A model generated the notes under the pieces. It was not told where the DNA came from, made no database searches, and worked only from the letters and a program-made list of their open reading frames with translations. Below, in pieces: positions 16,981 through 27,366 of a DNA stretch of 64,000 nucleotides. Source of the stretch: CAVTSA01 sp963737225 (GTDB taxonomy: Bacteria > Chloroflexota > Dormibacteria > Dormibacterales > Dormibacteraceae). Location: contig CAVTSA010000017.1 in NCBI GenBank assembly GCA_963737225.1, positions 1 to 64,000 of the forward strand, in the 5' to 3' direction. The position numbers and the translations under genes were made by a program. Every line of letters starts with the position of its first letter. Position 1 is the first letter of the stretch.

Positions 16981-18255
16981 TCAGCTATCAGCCCTCGGCC
17001 CCGGGATGCGCTTCCAACCACCCATGTACGGCCAGAGCACCTCGGGTACGAGGACCGACCCGTCCGGCTGCTGGAACGTCTCGATCACCGCATCCCAGAG
17101 CCGGGGGAGCGCGAGACCGGATCCGTTCAGCGTGTGCACGAACTGTGGCGCGGCGCCGGGTTGGGGCCGGTACCGCGTATTCATCCGGCGCGCCTGGAAG
17201 TCGTTGAAGGTGGAGCAGGAGCTCACCTCGAGGTAGCGCCCGAGGCCGGGCGCCCAGACATTGATGTCGTACTTCTTGTACTGCGCGAAGCCCATGTCGC
17301 CGGTGCACATGGAGAGAACCTGGTAGTGCAGTCCCAACCGCTGCAGGACGCGCTCGGCATCCTGGACGAGCAGCTCCAGCTCATCCAGCGAGCGCGCGGG
17401 CTCCACGAACTTGACCATCTCCACCTTCTGAAACTGGTGGAGGCGGATGTAGCCCCGGGTGTCCTTCCCCGCCGACCCCGCCTCGGAGCGGAAGCAGGGC
17501 GTGGCGGCGACGTAGCGGCGCGGCAGCGTGCCCGCCTCCAGGATCTCGCCCAGATGCAGGTTGGTGACGGGCACCTCGGCGGTCGGGATCAACCAGAGGT
17601 CGCGGCCCTCGACATGGAACAGGTCCTCCGCGAACTTCGGCAGGTTGGCGGTCCCGGTCATCGCGGCAGAGTTGACCAGGACGGGCGGCGCGACCTCGGT
17701 GTACCCGTGCTCGCCGGTGTGAAGGTCGAGCATCCAGAGCGTCAGCGCGCGTTCGAGACGGGCCCCGGGACCTTTGAGGTAGGCGAAGCGGGAGCCCGCC
17801 ACCCGGCCGGCGCGTTCGAAATCGAGGATGCCGAGGCGCTCGCCCAGGTCGTAATGGGTCTGCGGGGTGAAGGCGAACGACGGTTTCTCACCCCACCACC
17901 GAACCAGGACGTTCTCGTTCTCGTCCTCGCCGATCGGCACCGACTCGTGGAAGAGGTTCGGGATCTCGAGCTGCAATCGCTGCACGTCGGCCTGCAGCTC
18001 GTCCGCCCGCGCCATCTGCTCCTTCACCTGCGTCGCCAGAGATCTCATCTCAGGCAGGAGCGACTGGTCTTTGCTGCGGCCGAACTCGCGCGAGATACGG
18101 TTCTGCTCCGCGCGCGACCGCTCGGCGTCGGTCTGTGCCCGGCGCCACTCGGCGTCGACCGCCACCAGCTCGTCGACCGGGGCCGTCTCGCCCTTCAGAG
18201 CGGCGCTCCGCTTGATTCGCTCGGGGTCGGCCCGGATCAGCTCCAGGGGCAGCAT
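16981..18255 (-). CDS. serS: Seryl-tRNA synthetase
   Basis: 424 residues. The N-terminal antiparallel coiled coil (about 25-105) that binds the tRNA-Ser long arm is followed by the class II catalytic core. Motif 2 is visible as ATPCFRSEAGSAGKDTRGY and RLHQFQKVEMVKF; the serine-site TAEVPVTNLH and the LEVSSCSTFNDFQARR segment are also present. Motif 3 reads NGSGLALPRLWDAVIE. It charges tRNA-Ser with serine. Its start overlaps the lysS stop codon, so it is the last large gene of the arg-lysS-serS string. Confidence 0.97.
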   Translation of the reverse strand: MLPLELIRADPERIKRSAALKGETAPVDELVAVDAEWRRAQTDAERSRAEQNRISREFGRSKDQSLLPEMRSLATQVKEQMARADELQADVQRLQLEIPNLFHESVPIGEDENENVLVRWWGEKPSFAFTPQTHYDLGERLGILDFERAGRVAGSRFAYLKGPGARLERALTLWMLDLHTGEHGYTEVAPPVLVNSAAMTGTANLPKFAEDLFHVEGRDLWLIPTAEVPVTNLHLGEILEAGTLPRRYVAATPCFRSEAGSAGKDTRGYIRLHQFQKVEMVKFVEPARSLDELELLVQDAERVLQRLGLHYQVLSMCTGDMGFAQYKKYDINVWAPGLGRYLEVSSCSTFNDFQARRMNTRYRPQPGAAPQFVHTLNGSGLALPRLWDAVIETFQQPDGSVLVPEVLWPYMGGWKRIPGPRADS

Positions 18256-19664
18256 CAGTCCTGGCGCTCGCGCAGCTGTGGGAACAGGATCACGTCGCGG
18301 ATCGCACCTTGATCGGTCACCAGCATGACGAGGCGATCGATGCCCATCCCCATGCCGCCGGTAGGGGGCAGCCCGACCTCCAGGGAGCGCACGAAGTCCT
18401 CGTCGAAGGGGTGCGCCTCCTCGTCACCTCCCTCGCGCGCCTCTGCCTGCTGCTCGAAGCGCCGCCGCTGGTCGACGGCGTCGGTGAGCTCGGTGAACGC
18501 GTTCGCGAGCTCACGACCGGCCACCACCAGCTCGAAGCGCTCGACGAAGCGGGGGTCATCGGCGCGGCGCCGGGCCAGCGGCGACACCTCCACCGGGTAG
18601 TCGATCACGAACGTCGGGTTCCGCAGCGTGGGCTCCACGTGCTCCTCGTAGGCGTCCATCAGCGCGGTCCCGGCAAGCTCCCGCCCGGTGGCGTCGCGGA
18701 CCAGGTCCTGCATCCGGAGCCGTGGAAAGGGTGGGGTGAGGTCGAGCGGTTCCCCCTGGTACGTGCCCGGGAGCGGGCGTCCCGCCGCCTCCGCCGCGGT
18801 CTTGACGATCGCCTCCACCAGCTCCATCTGGCCCTCCAGGTCGGAGTACGCCTCGTAGGACTCGAGCATCGTGAACTCGGGGTTGTGCCGGGGCGAGAGG
18901 CCCTCGTTGCGGAAGACCCGGCCGATCTCGTAGACCTTCTCCAGCCCGCCCACGATGAGCCGCTTCAGGTAGAGCTCGAGCGCGATGCGCAGGAAGAGGT
19001 CGCGATGCAGGGCCTGGTGATGGGTGACGAACGGATTCGCATGGCCACCGCCCGGGATGTCGTGGAGCACCGGCGTCTCCACCTCCAGGAACCCGCGCCC
19101 GTCATAGAGCCGGCGGATGGCGGTGATGACCCGGCTCCGGGCCCGGAAGACCTCGCCAACCTCGGGGTTGGCGATCAGGTCCAGGTAGCGCTGACGGTAG
19201 CGGGTGTCGGTGTCCTTCAGCCCGTGCCACTTCTCCGGCAGCGGCCGCAGTGACTTGGTCAGCAGCGTGAAGCCGGTGAGGTCGAGCGAGACCTCGCCGC
19301 GGCGGGTCCGGATCACCGGGCCTTCGACCCCGACGATGTCACCGAGATCGAGCTCGTTGAAACCGGCCTGCGCGGCTTCCCCGAGCAGGTTGCGGCGGGC
19401 GAGGAGCTGAATGCGACCGGAGCCGTCCAGCAGGTCGGCGAAGGTCGCGCCGCCGTGGGGGCGGAGCCCGACCAGGCGGCCCGCGACCCGGACCGGCTCG
19501 GTCGGCCCCTCGCCGTCGCCCAGCAGCGCGCGCGCCTGTTGGGTGGTGTGGGTGCGGCGGTACGACCTCGCGTACCCCTCGCCCCCGGCTTCCTGGATCC
19601 GGCGCAGCTTCTCGCGGCGCGCGCGCAGGACCTCGGGCAGGTTCTCTTGCTCGTCGTCGATCAC
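18255..19664 (-). CDS. lysS: Lysyl-tRNA synthetase, class II
   Basis: 469 residues. An N-terminal OB-fold (about 55-140, VAGRLVGLRPHGGATFADLL) binds the anticodon. The class II core has FLEVETPVLHDIPGGGHANP (motif 1 region), FRNEGLSPRHNPEFTMLESY (motif 2) and GMGMGIDRLVMLVTDQ (motif 3). About 490-residue relatives are usual, so the length fits. It follows argH after a 95-bp gap holding a palindrome pair, and its stop overlaps the serS start. Confidence 0.97.
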   Translation of the reverse strand: MIDDEQENLPEVLRARREKLRRIQEAGGEGYARSYRRTHTTQQARALLGDGEGPTEPVRVAGRLVGLRPHGGATFADLLDGSGRIQLLARRNLLGEAAQAGFNELDLGDIVGVEGPVIRTRRGEVSLDLTGFTLLTKSLRPLPEKWHGLKDTDTRYRQRYLDLIANPEVGEVFRARSRVITAIRRLYDGRGFLEVETPVLHDIPGGGHANPFVTHHQALHRDLFLRIALELYLKRLIVGGLEKVYEIGRVFRNEGLSPRHNPEFTMLESYEAYSDLEGQMELVEAIVKTAAEAAGRPLPGTYQGEPLDLTPPFPRLRMQDLVRDATGRELAGTALMDAYEEHVEPTLRNPTFVIDYPVEVSPLARRRADDPRFVERFELVVAGRELANAFTELTDAVDQRRRFEQQAEAREGGDEEAHPFDEDFVRSLEVGLPPTGGMGMGIDRLVMLVTDQGAIRDVILFPQLRERQD

Positions 19665-19684
19665 CGAGCCTCCAAGCGTACAGA

Positions 19685-19745
19685 CCCGAATGCCGGCACC
19701 CAGGGCGCCGCAAGCGACCCGAGCGGCCCGAATCCGGCACTCGGG
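19685..19745. repeat. Paired-palindrome intergenic element (argH-lysS gap)
   Basis: CCCGAATGCCGGCACCC starts at 19685 and CCCGAATCCGGCACTCGGG at 19727; the copies are 42 bp apart. Each is an imperfect version of a palindrome close to CCCGAGTGCCGGCACTCGGG. The element fills most of the 95-bp gap between argH and lysS, where neighbouring genes otherwise overlap. Confidence 0.7.
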
Positions 19746-19759
19746 TACTGCGGACCGCG

Positions 19760-21130
19760 TCAGACAGGCAGCTCGGGCGGATGCGTGGAGGCCCAGCGGG
19801 CGAGCGCGGATGCCCGGCGAGTCGCGGTGCGAGCCTCCGAGCGAACCCGGGCCGGCTTGGGAGCCCCCACCGTGTCGCGCTGCTCCAGCGAGTGCCGCGC
19901 ATCCCAGGGTGGCCGGTGCTCGCCGCCCAGCACCTGGCGGCCGACCTCCCGGTGCGCGGCCCGGAACGGCATGCCCTCCGCGACCAGCTTCTCCGCCGTA
20001 TCGGTGGCCAGGAGGTCGGGGTCGGCCAGCGCCGACGCCATCCGCTCACGGTCGAAGACGAGGTGCTGGACCATCAGCCGCGCCGCCTCGACGCAGTCGA
20101 TCGCGTTGTCGACGGCCAGAAAAAGGGCTCCCTTGTCCTCCTGGAGATCCTTGTCGTACGCCTTCGGCAGACCCTTCAGGACGGTCGCCAGCTGGACCAG
20201 CGCCCCCACCGGGCGACCCGCGCGACCCCTCAGCAGCTCGGCGATGTCGGGGTTCTTCTTCTGGGGCATGATGCTGGAGCCGGTCGAGATCTCGTCCGCC
20301 AACCGGACGTACCCGAACTCCGCGGACGACCAGAGCACCACGTCTTCTCCCACCTGCGAGAGGTGGATCCCGACCGTCGTGCAGGCGTAGATCAGGTCGA
20401 GCACGAAGTCCCGGTCGCTCACGGCGTCGATCGAGTTGCGGGTCAGGCGGCGAAACCCGAGCGCGCGCGCGGCCACCTCCCGTGGCTGGTTCAAGGTCGA
20501 TCCGGCCAGGGCGCCGGCCCCGAGAGGCATCTCGTCGGCAGCCTCGTACGCGTGCTGGGCGCGGTCCGCGTCTCGCAGCAACTGCTCGCAGAAGACCAGC
20601 AGGTGGTGGCCGACGGTGACCGGCTGAGCACGCTGCAGGTGGGTGTAGCCGGGCATCGGCCAGTCGGCGTGGACCGCCGCCTGCTTCGCCAGCGCGGAGA
20701 TCAACCCCGCCAGCGCGCCGGTCAGCGCTGCCGCGCCGGCCCGGCAGTAGAGCCGCAGGTCGAGCGCCACCTGGTCGTTTCGCGAGCGACCCGCGTGCAG
20801 ACGCGCGCCGGCCTCCGGAGCCAGCTCCGTGAGGCGGCGCTCGACGGCGGTGTGGATGTCCTCGTCGGCGGGCTGGAAGACGAACGTCCCTTCGCTCAGC
20901 TCCTGGCGCACCTCGGCCAGAGCGCGCTCGAGGTGGACGAGCGTGGCGGCGTCGATGAGGCCGGCGGCTTCCAGTGCACGCGCATGCGCCACCGAGCCCG
21001 CGATGTCGTACGGGTAGAGCTCGACGTCGACCTCGAGCGACGCGTTGAACGCTTCCAGCTCGGGGAGCAGGCCCTTCTCGAAGCGGCCGCCCCACATGCG
21101 CTCGGGTGGCCGCGCGCCGGACTCGGTCAC
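19760..21130 (-). CDS. argH: Argininosuccinate lyase
   Basis: 456 residues from a GTG that overlaps the argG stop (GTGA); an ATG eleven codons later is an alternative. The N-terminus reads MWGGRFEKGLLPELEAFNAS, typical of ArgH. The fumarase-superfamily signature GSSIMPQKKNPDIAELLRGR is at about 270-290 and carries the catalytic Ser and the conserved Lys; HAGRSRNDQVALDLRLY and TPGYTHLQ-type segments (MPGYTHLQRAQPVTVGHH) are also present. It splits argininosuccinate to arginine and fumarate, the last step of the pathway. Confidence 0.97.
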   Translation of the reverse strand: MTESGARPPERMWGGRFEKGLLPELEAFNASLEVDVELYPYDIAGSVAHARALEAAGLIDAATLVHLERALAEVRQELSEGTFVFQPADEDIHTAVERRLTELAPEAGARLHAGRSRNDQVALDLRLYCRAGAAALTGALAGLISALAKQAAVHADWPMPGYTHLQRAQPVTVGHHLLVFCEQLLRDADRAQHAYEAADEMPLGAGALAGSTLNQPREVAARALGFRRLTRNSIDAVSDRDFVLDLIYACTTVGIHLSQVGEDVVLWSSAEFGYVRLADEISTGSSIMPQKKNPDIAELLRGRAGRPVGALVQLATVLKGLPKAYDKDLQEDKGALFLAVDNAIDCVEAARLMVQHLVFDRERMASALADPDLLATDTAEKLVAEGMPFRAAHREVGRQVLGGEHRPPWDARHSLEQRDTVGAPKPARVRSEARTATRRASALARWASTHPPELPV

Positions 21131-22383
21131 TTTCCGAGCCGCTTCACGCCCGAGCCCATCAGCTGGGCCAGATCCAACCCGCGGAGCTGGCCCTGCACCT
21201 CGGAGGCGGTGCGCACGCCCAGGCCCCAGAGCTTGATGAAGCCGGCCGACGCCGCCTGGTCGAACGCGTCTTCGCGGCCGTAGGTGGCGAGCTGCATCTG
21301 GTACAGCTGGTCCTTCGACTTCCGTCCCACCACCTGCGAGGTGCCCTTGAAGAGCTTGAGGCGGACCTCGCCGTTCACGAAGCGCTGGGTGTGGAGGACG
21401 AACGCGTAGAGGGCATCGCGCAGCGGGCTGAACCAGAGGCCGTCGTAGACCATCTGTGCCCACTGCTGCGCGACCGTGTCCTTGAAGCGGGCCACGTCCT
21501 TGGTCAGCGTGATGTCCTCCAGCGCCTGGTGGGCCTGGAGCAGGAGGACCGCCGCCGGCGCCTCGTAGATCTCCCGCGACTTGATGCCGATCAGACGGTT
21601 CTCGATGTGGTCGACGCGGCCCACCCCGTGGAGGCCGCCGAGCGCGTTGAGGCGCTCGACGATGTCGACCGCGGCCATCTCATCCCCGTCGAGGCGCACC
21701 GGGATGCCGTGCTGGAACGCGACCTCGACGTACGCCGGCTCGCTCGGAGCCTCGTCCCCGTCCCGCGTCCACGCCCAGACCTCCTTCGGCGGCTCCTCCC
21801 AGGGGTCTTCCAGGATGCCGGCCTCGACGGAGCGACCCCACAGGTTCTCGTCGGTCGAGAACGGTGAGTCGATGCTCGCCGGGACCGGGATGTCGTGCTG
21901 CTTCGCGTACTCGATCTCGTCGTCGCGGTTCATCCGCCACTCGCGGACCGGCGCGACCACCTGGAGCTCGGGCGCCAACGCGGCCGTCGCCACGTCGAAG
22001 CGGACCTGGTCGTTGCCCTTGCCGGTGCAGCCGTGGGCGATCGCCACCGCACCCTCCTGCCTGGCGATCTGGACCAGCAGCGCGGCGATCAGCGGACGGC
22101 CGATCGCGGTCGCCAGCGGATACTCCTTCTCGTAGAGGGCGCCCGTCTGCAGGGAGGGCCAGACGAAGCCCTCCACGAACTGGCGGCGGCCGTCGACCAC
22201 GTAGGCTGCCGACGCCCCGATCTTGAGCGCCCGCTCCTGGACCGCGTCCAGGTCTTTCTTCTCACCCAGGTCGATGGTGAGTGCCACCACGTCCCATCCC
22301 TGGTCCTTCAGCCAGCGAATCGAGATCGAGGTGTCGAGCCCGCCCGAATAGGCGAGCACCAGCTTCCCCTTCTGCTCCGTCAT
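21127..22383 (-). CDS. argG: Argininosuccinate synthase
   Basis: 418 residues. The PP-loop AYSGGLDTSISIRWL is at about 10-24; AHGCTGKGNDQVRFDVA and SPFSTDENLWGRSVEAGILE are family signatures. The enzyme condenses citrulline and aspartate with ATP. The mRNA leader is a purine run (gagaagaagagagatagaga then ggag) giving a strong ribosome site. It follows argR after a 109-bp gap that contains a palindrome pair, and its stop overlaps the argH start. Confidence 0.97.
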   Translation of the reverse strand: MTEQKGKLVLAYSGGLDTSISIRWLKDQGWDVVALTIDLGEKKDLDAVQERALKIGASAAYVVDGRRQFVEGFVWPSLQTGALYEKEYPLATAIGRPLIAALLVQIARQEGAVAIAHGCTGKGNDQVRFDVATAALAPELQVVAPVREWRMNRDDEIEYAKQHDIPVPASIDSPFSTDENLWGRSVEAGILEDPWEEPPKEVWAWTRDGDEAPSEPAYVEVAFQHGIPVRLDGDEMAAVDIVERLNALGGLHGVGRVDHIENRLIGIKSREIYEAPAAVLLLQAHQALEDITLTKDVARFKDTVAQQWAQMVYDGLWFSPLRDALYAFVLHTQRFVNGEVRLKLFKGTSQVVGRKSKDQLYQMQLATYGREDAFDQAASAGFIKLWGLGVRTASEVQGQLRGLDLAQLMGSGVKRLGK

Positions 22384-22420
22384 CTCCCTACTCCCCTATC
22401 TCTATCTCTCTTCTTCTCCC

Positions 22421-22477
22421 GTTTCGCACCGAACGGGTCCCATGCCCAGCGGCTTGCGGCCCCTTCCGTGCGAAACG
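22421..22477. repeat. Paired-palindrome intergenic element (argR-argG gap)
   Basis: TTTCGCACCGAA (22422-22433) and TTCCGTGCGAAA (22464-22475) are near-palindromes and near-reverse complements of each other; their centres are exactly 42 bp apart. A related motif occurs as TTTCGCGCGGAA and TTTCGCACGAA at 37958-38024. Confidence 0.7.
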
Positions 22478-22492
22478 CGGGTTGTCTGCATG

Positions 22493-22900
22493 TCACGCCT
22501 GCTCGAGGAAGTCGCGCAGAGGGCCCGCGGCGGCGCGGTCCAGGAGCACCACGATAGTGGTGTCGTCGCCGGCCACGGTCCCCGCGATCCCCTCCAGCTC
22601 CGACTCGTCGATCGCGCGGGCGACAACGTTCGCGGTTCCCGGCGGCGAGCGCAGGACGACCAGGGACTCCACCTGGGTGAAGCTCAAGACCAGCCCCGGT
22701 ATCACCGACGTCGGGGTGCCGACGCGGTAGCCGGAGCCGGTGCGGACCAGCCCCAGGTCGGCGATGTCGCGCGAGATCGTCGCCTGCGTGGCGAGGATGC
22801 CACGACCCTGCAGAGCCTGTACCAGCTCGTGCTGGGTCTGCATCGGATGCTCACGCACCAGCTCCAGAACCGCCCGCTGCCGCTCCTCCTTGGTCGTCAT
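22493..22900 (-). CDS. argR: Arginine repressor
   Basis: 135 residues starting MTTKEERQRAVLELVREHPM. The winged HTH (1-70) reads QTQHELVQALQGRGILATQA then TISRDIADLGLVRTGSGYRV. The C-terminal oligomerisation and arginine-binding domain contains LVVLRSPPGTANVVARAIDE, GIAGTVAGDDTTIVVL, including the GTVAGDDT arginine contact. ArgR hexamers repress arg genes when arginine is bound; the paired ARG boxes before argC (27291-27325) are the obvious target. An ATG three codons upstream is an alternative start. Confidence 0.94.
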   Translation of the reverse strand: MTTKEERQRAVLELVREHPMQTQHELVQALQGRGILATQATISRDIADLGLVRTGSGYRVGTPTSVIPGLVLSFTQVESLVVLRSPPGTANVVARAIDESELEGIAGTVAGDDTTIVVLLDRAAAGPLRDFLEQA

Positions 22901-22923
22901 CGCCCGCATCGGCGCCGGCTGGG

Positions 22924-24095
<1,172 letters not shown>

Positions 24096-24099
<4 letters not shown>

Positions 24100-24932
24100 G
24101 CCGTCACCATGGTCCCAACTCCCGACTCCGTGAAGAGCTCGAGCAGCAGCGAATGCGCCTGCCTGCCGTCGATGATGTGCGCCTGCTCGACGCTGTCGAG
24201 CGCCCTCAGCCCGGCCTCGACCTTGGGGATCATGCCGCCGGAGACCGAGCCCTCCTGCACCAGCGCCGCGGCCTGCTGGCGGGTGATCTCGCTGAGCAGC
24301 TTGCCGTTGGCGTCCAGGACCCCCGGCACGTCGGTCACCAGCAGCAGCTTCGTCGCGCCCAGCGCCACCGCCAGCTCGGCGGCCACGGTGTCGGCGTTGA
24401 TGTTGTACGCCTTCCCGTCGTAGCCCAGCCCGATCGAGGCGATGACGGGGACGTAGCCCCGCTCCACGAGGGCGGTGATCGGCTCGGCGTTGATCTGGGT
24501 CACCCTGCCGACCAGCCCCAGGGACGGGTCCAGCTGTTCGGCGATGATGCTCGGCCCGTCCTCGCCGGACATGCCCACCGCCTGACCGCCGAGCCGGTTG
24601 ATGGTGCCCACCAGGTCCGGGTTGATGCGGCCGGTGAGAACCATCTTGGCCACGTCCATCGTCGCCTCGTCGGTGACCCGCAACCCGTTCTCGAACTTCG
24701 CCTGGAGCCCCAGCTTCTGCGAAAGCGCGGTGATCTCCGCACCGCCGCCGTGAACGATCACCGGCAGCATCCCCACGTAGCGGAGGAGGACGACGTCGAG
24801 GAGCGTCTCTTCCTTGCGCTCGTCGATCGCCTTGCCGCCCAGCTTGATGACGACGATGCGGCCGTGAAAGCGCCTGATGTAGGGCAGGGCCTCGATCAGG
24901 ACCTGCGCTCGTTCTGTCGCGTCGACCGCCAT
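24096..24932 (-). CDS. argB: Acetylglutamate kinase
   Basis: 278 residues from MAVDATERAQVLIEALPYIR with GAGGAGG upstream. Amino-acid-kinase motifs: VVIKLGGKAID, PVIVHGGGAEITAL, NINADTVAAELAVALGATKL and the arginine-feedback-type N-terminal helix. It phosphorylates N-acetylglutamate. The N-helix suggests the hexameric, arginine-inhibited type, but inhibition is inferred. Confidence 0.96.
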
Positions 24933-24949
24933 CAGTGGCTGACCCTCCT

Positions 24950-24983
24950 CTTCGCGGCGTAGTTCCCAGGGGTCCCCGCGAAG
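24950..24983 (-). promoter_or_regulatory. Hairpin just upstream of the argB ribosome-binding site
   Basis: Perfect 8-bp arms CTTCGCGG (24950-24957) and CCGCGAAG (24976-24983) with an 18-base loop, ending against the GAGGAGG that serves argB. The 97-bp argJ-argB gap is an exception in this overlapping operon. The structure could modulate argB translation or be incidental. A direct repeat GGTGGGGA occurs 21 bp apart at 24992 and 25013. Confidence 0.35.
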
Positions 24984-25029
24984 CCGGCCCCGGTGGGGAC
25001 TGCGCGAGGTTTGGTGGGGATGCTGGTCG

Positions 25030-26271
25030 TCATGTCGTGTAGTCCGCATTGATGTGCACATACTCGGCCGAGAGGTCGCAGCCCCAGGCCTGGGCCCTGC
25101 CGTCACCGAGTCCGAGATCCGCCCGGATCTCGATCTCGGGCTTCTCGAACGCGGTGCGGACCTGCTGCAGGTCGACCTCCTGGCCGGCGCCGTGTTCGAA
25201 CACCGTCAGCCCGGCGATGCTGAGCCGGAGCCGGTCGATGGCGAGCTCGGACCCGCTGTAGCCGAGCGCGCACACGATGCGGCCCCAGTTCGGATCCCCG
25301 CCGTGCACCGCCGTCTTGACCAGGTTGGAGGCCGCGACCGCCCGGGCCGCGAGACGGGCCTGCTCGGCATCGGGCGCACCCTCGATCCTGACCTCGATCA
25401 GCTTCGTGGCCCCCTCGCCGTCGCGGGCGATCTGGCGGGCGAGGTCGCGCGCCACCTCCAGCAGACCCGCCTCCAGCGCCGCCGCGTCCGCGGTGCCCTG
25501 GGCGATCGGCGGGTTTCCGGCCGCGCCGTTGGCGAAGATCAAGAAGGAGTCGTTGGTCGAGGAGTCGCCGTCCACCGTGACCTGGTTGAAGCTCCGATCG
25601 GCGATCCGCTTCACGCAGGCTCCGACCCAGCCCGGCTCCACCGCGGCGTCGGTCGTCACGAACGCGAGCATGGTGGCCATGTTGGGATGGATCATGCCCG
25701 ACCCTTTGGCCATCCCGCCGACGCGCAGGGTGCCTCCTCCGGGAAGGTCGACCTCGACGCCCGCGGTCTTGGGCACGGTGTCCGTGGTCATGATGGCGGC
25801 CGCGGCCCGGGCGCCGGCGTCGGCCGAGAGATGCCCTGCGGCGTGTTTGATGCCGGCTCTGATCTGCGGCATGGGGAGGTAGCGACCGATCACACCCGTG
25901 GTCCCGACGATGATCTGGTCGGGATCGAGATCGAGCTGGTCGGCGGTCAGCTTGGCCATCTGCAGAGCGTCGCGGAAGCCCTGACCGCCGGTGCAGGCGT
26001 TGGCGTTGCCGGAGCTGACCACGAAGCCCTGGATGCGATTCCGCTTCAGGTGCAGCTGGTCGATGATGACGGAGGCGCTCTTGACCTTGTTCTGGGTGAA
26101 GACGCCGCCCACGTCGCACGGGCGGTCGCTGGAGACGACGGTGAGATCGTCCCGTTCGGTGCTGCCGAGAACCGGGTCGTCCCCGTTGGTCGCCTCCTTG
26201 ATCCCGCACGCGGCGGTCCCCGCCCGCCAGCCCCGCGCCGCGGTCACCCCGCCGGTGAGCGGGCGGTTCAC
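25030..26271 (-). CDS. argJ: Bifunctional ornithine acetyltransferase / N-acetylglutamate synthase
   Basis: 413 residues from a GTG overlapping the argC stop (GTGA). The self-cleavage region reads GGMAKGSGMIHPNMATMLAF, with the nucleophilic Thr at MA/TML near residue 200. Other family segments: VVSSGNANACTGGQGFRDAL, VTVDGDSSTNDSFLIFANGA and AVHGGDPNWGRIVCALGYSG. ArgJ recycles the acetyl group from acetylornithine to glutamate, making the pathway cyclic and removing the need for ArgE; the bifunctional form also uses acetyl-CoA. Confidence 0.96.
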   Translation of the reverse strand: MNRPLTGGVTAARGWRAGTAACGIKEATNGDDPVLGSTERDDLTVVSSDRPCDVGGVFTQNKVKSASVIIDQLHLKRNRIQGFVVSSGNANACTGGQGFRDALQMAKLTADQLDLDPDQIIVGTTGVIGRYLPMPQIRAGIKHAAGHLSADAGARAAAAIMTTDTVPKTAGVEVDLPGGGTLRVGGMAKGSGMIHPNMATMLAFVTTDAAVEPGWVGACVKRIADRSFNQVTVDGDSSTNDSFLIFANGAAGNPPIAQGTADAAALEAGLLEVARDLARQIARDGEGATKLIEVRIEGAPDAEQARLAARAVAASNLVKTAVHGGDPNWGRIVCALGYSGSELAIDRLRLSIAGLTVFEHGAGQEVDLQQVRTAFEKPEIEIRADLGLGDGRAQAWGCDLSAEYVHINADYTT

Positions 26272-27284
26272 GGCCACTGGTTGGGACCGGTCAGGCCCGC
26301 CGTCCGATCCAGTCCGAACGCGATGTTGCAGCATTCCACCCCCTGCCCGGCGGCGCCCTTCATCAGGTTGTCGATCGATGCCGTCACCACCGCCTTCTCG
26401 CCCTGGGCACCGACGGCGAGGAGACAGAAGTTGGTGTGCGAGGCGAGCTTGGTCGGCGCGACCTGGGGCAGCACCCGGGTGAACGGCTGGTCCTTGTAGA
26501 ACTCGCGATAGGCACCTTCCAGATCCTCCCGCGACCCCACCAGGTCGAAATAGACGGTGTCCATGATCCCCCGCACCATCGGGATCAGATGCGGGACGAA
26601 CGTGATGCGCGGCAGCCGCCGACCGTCTGCCAGCGGCGCCAGCTCCTGCGAGATCTCGGGCGCGTGGCGGTGACCGGTGATCGCGTACGCGTGGACCGAC
26701 TCGTCGACCTCCCCGAAGTGGGTGCCGAGCCCGACGCTGCGGCCGGCGCCGGACACGCCCGACTTGGCGTCGACGACCACGTCGGACCCGACCAGCCCGG
26801 CGTGGACGGCGGGCGCCAGGGCGAGGATGGCGGCGGTCGAATAGCACCCCGGGCAGGCGATCAGGCGGGCGTCGCGAAGCTCCTGCTCGTGGAGCTCGGG
26901 CAGGCCCAGCACGGCCTCGCCGAGCAGCTCCGGCGCCGGGTGCTCCTGCCGGTACCAGCGCGGGTAGAGGCTCTTGTCGTGAAGGCGGAAGTCGGCCGAC
27001 AGGTCGATCACCCGCGACCCGGCGGCGAACCAGCCGGCGATCCTGGCCGCACCGACGTTGTGCGGGAGACAGCTGAAGATGACGTCGACCCCGTCCGGCT
27101 CCACCTCGAGGTCGAACGTCCCCTCCTGCTCGAGCAGCGGGAAGACGTCCCGATAGGGCCGGCCGGCGAAGGAGCGCGACGTCAGGCGGCGCAGCTCGAC
27201 TTCGGGGTGGGTCGCGAGGAGGTTGACCAACGTCATCCCCGCGTACCCGTTGGCGCCCGCGACGGCGGCCTGCAGCTTCGCCAT
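26268..27284 (-). CDS. argC: N-acetyl-gamma-glutamyl-phosphate reductase
   Basis: 338 residues from MAKLQAAVAGANGYAGMTLV. The NADP-binding motif AGANGYAG is at 9-16 and the catalytic Cys in LIACPGCYSTAAILALAP near 150. PHLIPMVRGIMDTVYF is also typical. It reduces acetylglutamyl phosphate to the semialdehyde. As first gene of the operon it has ARG boxes directly upstream and no Shine-Dalgarno sequence; a TATATT -10-like hexamer ends about 13 bases before the ATG, so the transcript may be almost leaderless. Confidence 0.96.
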   Translation of the reverse strand: MAKLQAAVAGANGYAGMTLVNLLATHPEVELRRLTSRSFAGRPYRDVFPLLEQEGTFDLEVEPDGVDVIFSCLPHNVGAARIAGWFAAGSRVIDLSADFRLHDKSLYPRWYRQEHPAPELLGEAVLGLPELHEQELRDARLIACPGCYSTAAILALAPAVHAGLVGSDVVVDAKSGVSGAGRSVGLGTHFGEVDESVHAYAITGHRHAPEISQELAPLADGRRLPRITFVPHLIPMVRGIMDTVYFDLVGSREDLEGAYREFYKDQPFTRVLPQVAPTKLASHTNFCLLAVGAQGEKAVVTASIDNLMKGAAGQGVECCNIAFGLDRTAGLTGPNQWP

Positions 27285-27290
27285 GTGTAG

Positions 27291-27325
27291 CGCATGAATA
27301 TACAGAGCCGGTGCATGTTCATGCA
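27291..27325 (-). promoter_or_regulatory. Paired ARG boxes over the argC promoter
   Basis: TGCATGTTCATGCA (27312-27325) is an inverted repeat like actinobacterial ARG boxes; a weaker half, CGCATGAATATACA (27291-27304), lies 21 bp away, the spacing of tandem ArgR boxes in model bacteria. The weaker box covers the putative -10 TATATT of argC. ArgR is encoded in the same operon. Confidence 0.6.
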
Positions 27326-27366
27326 TCGACATCGGGCCATCAGGGCTGCGTTCTGGCGGCTGGTGG

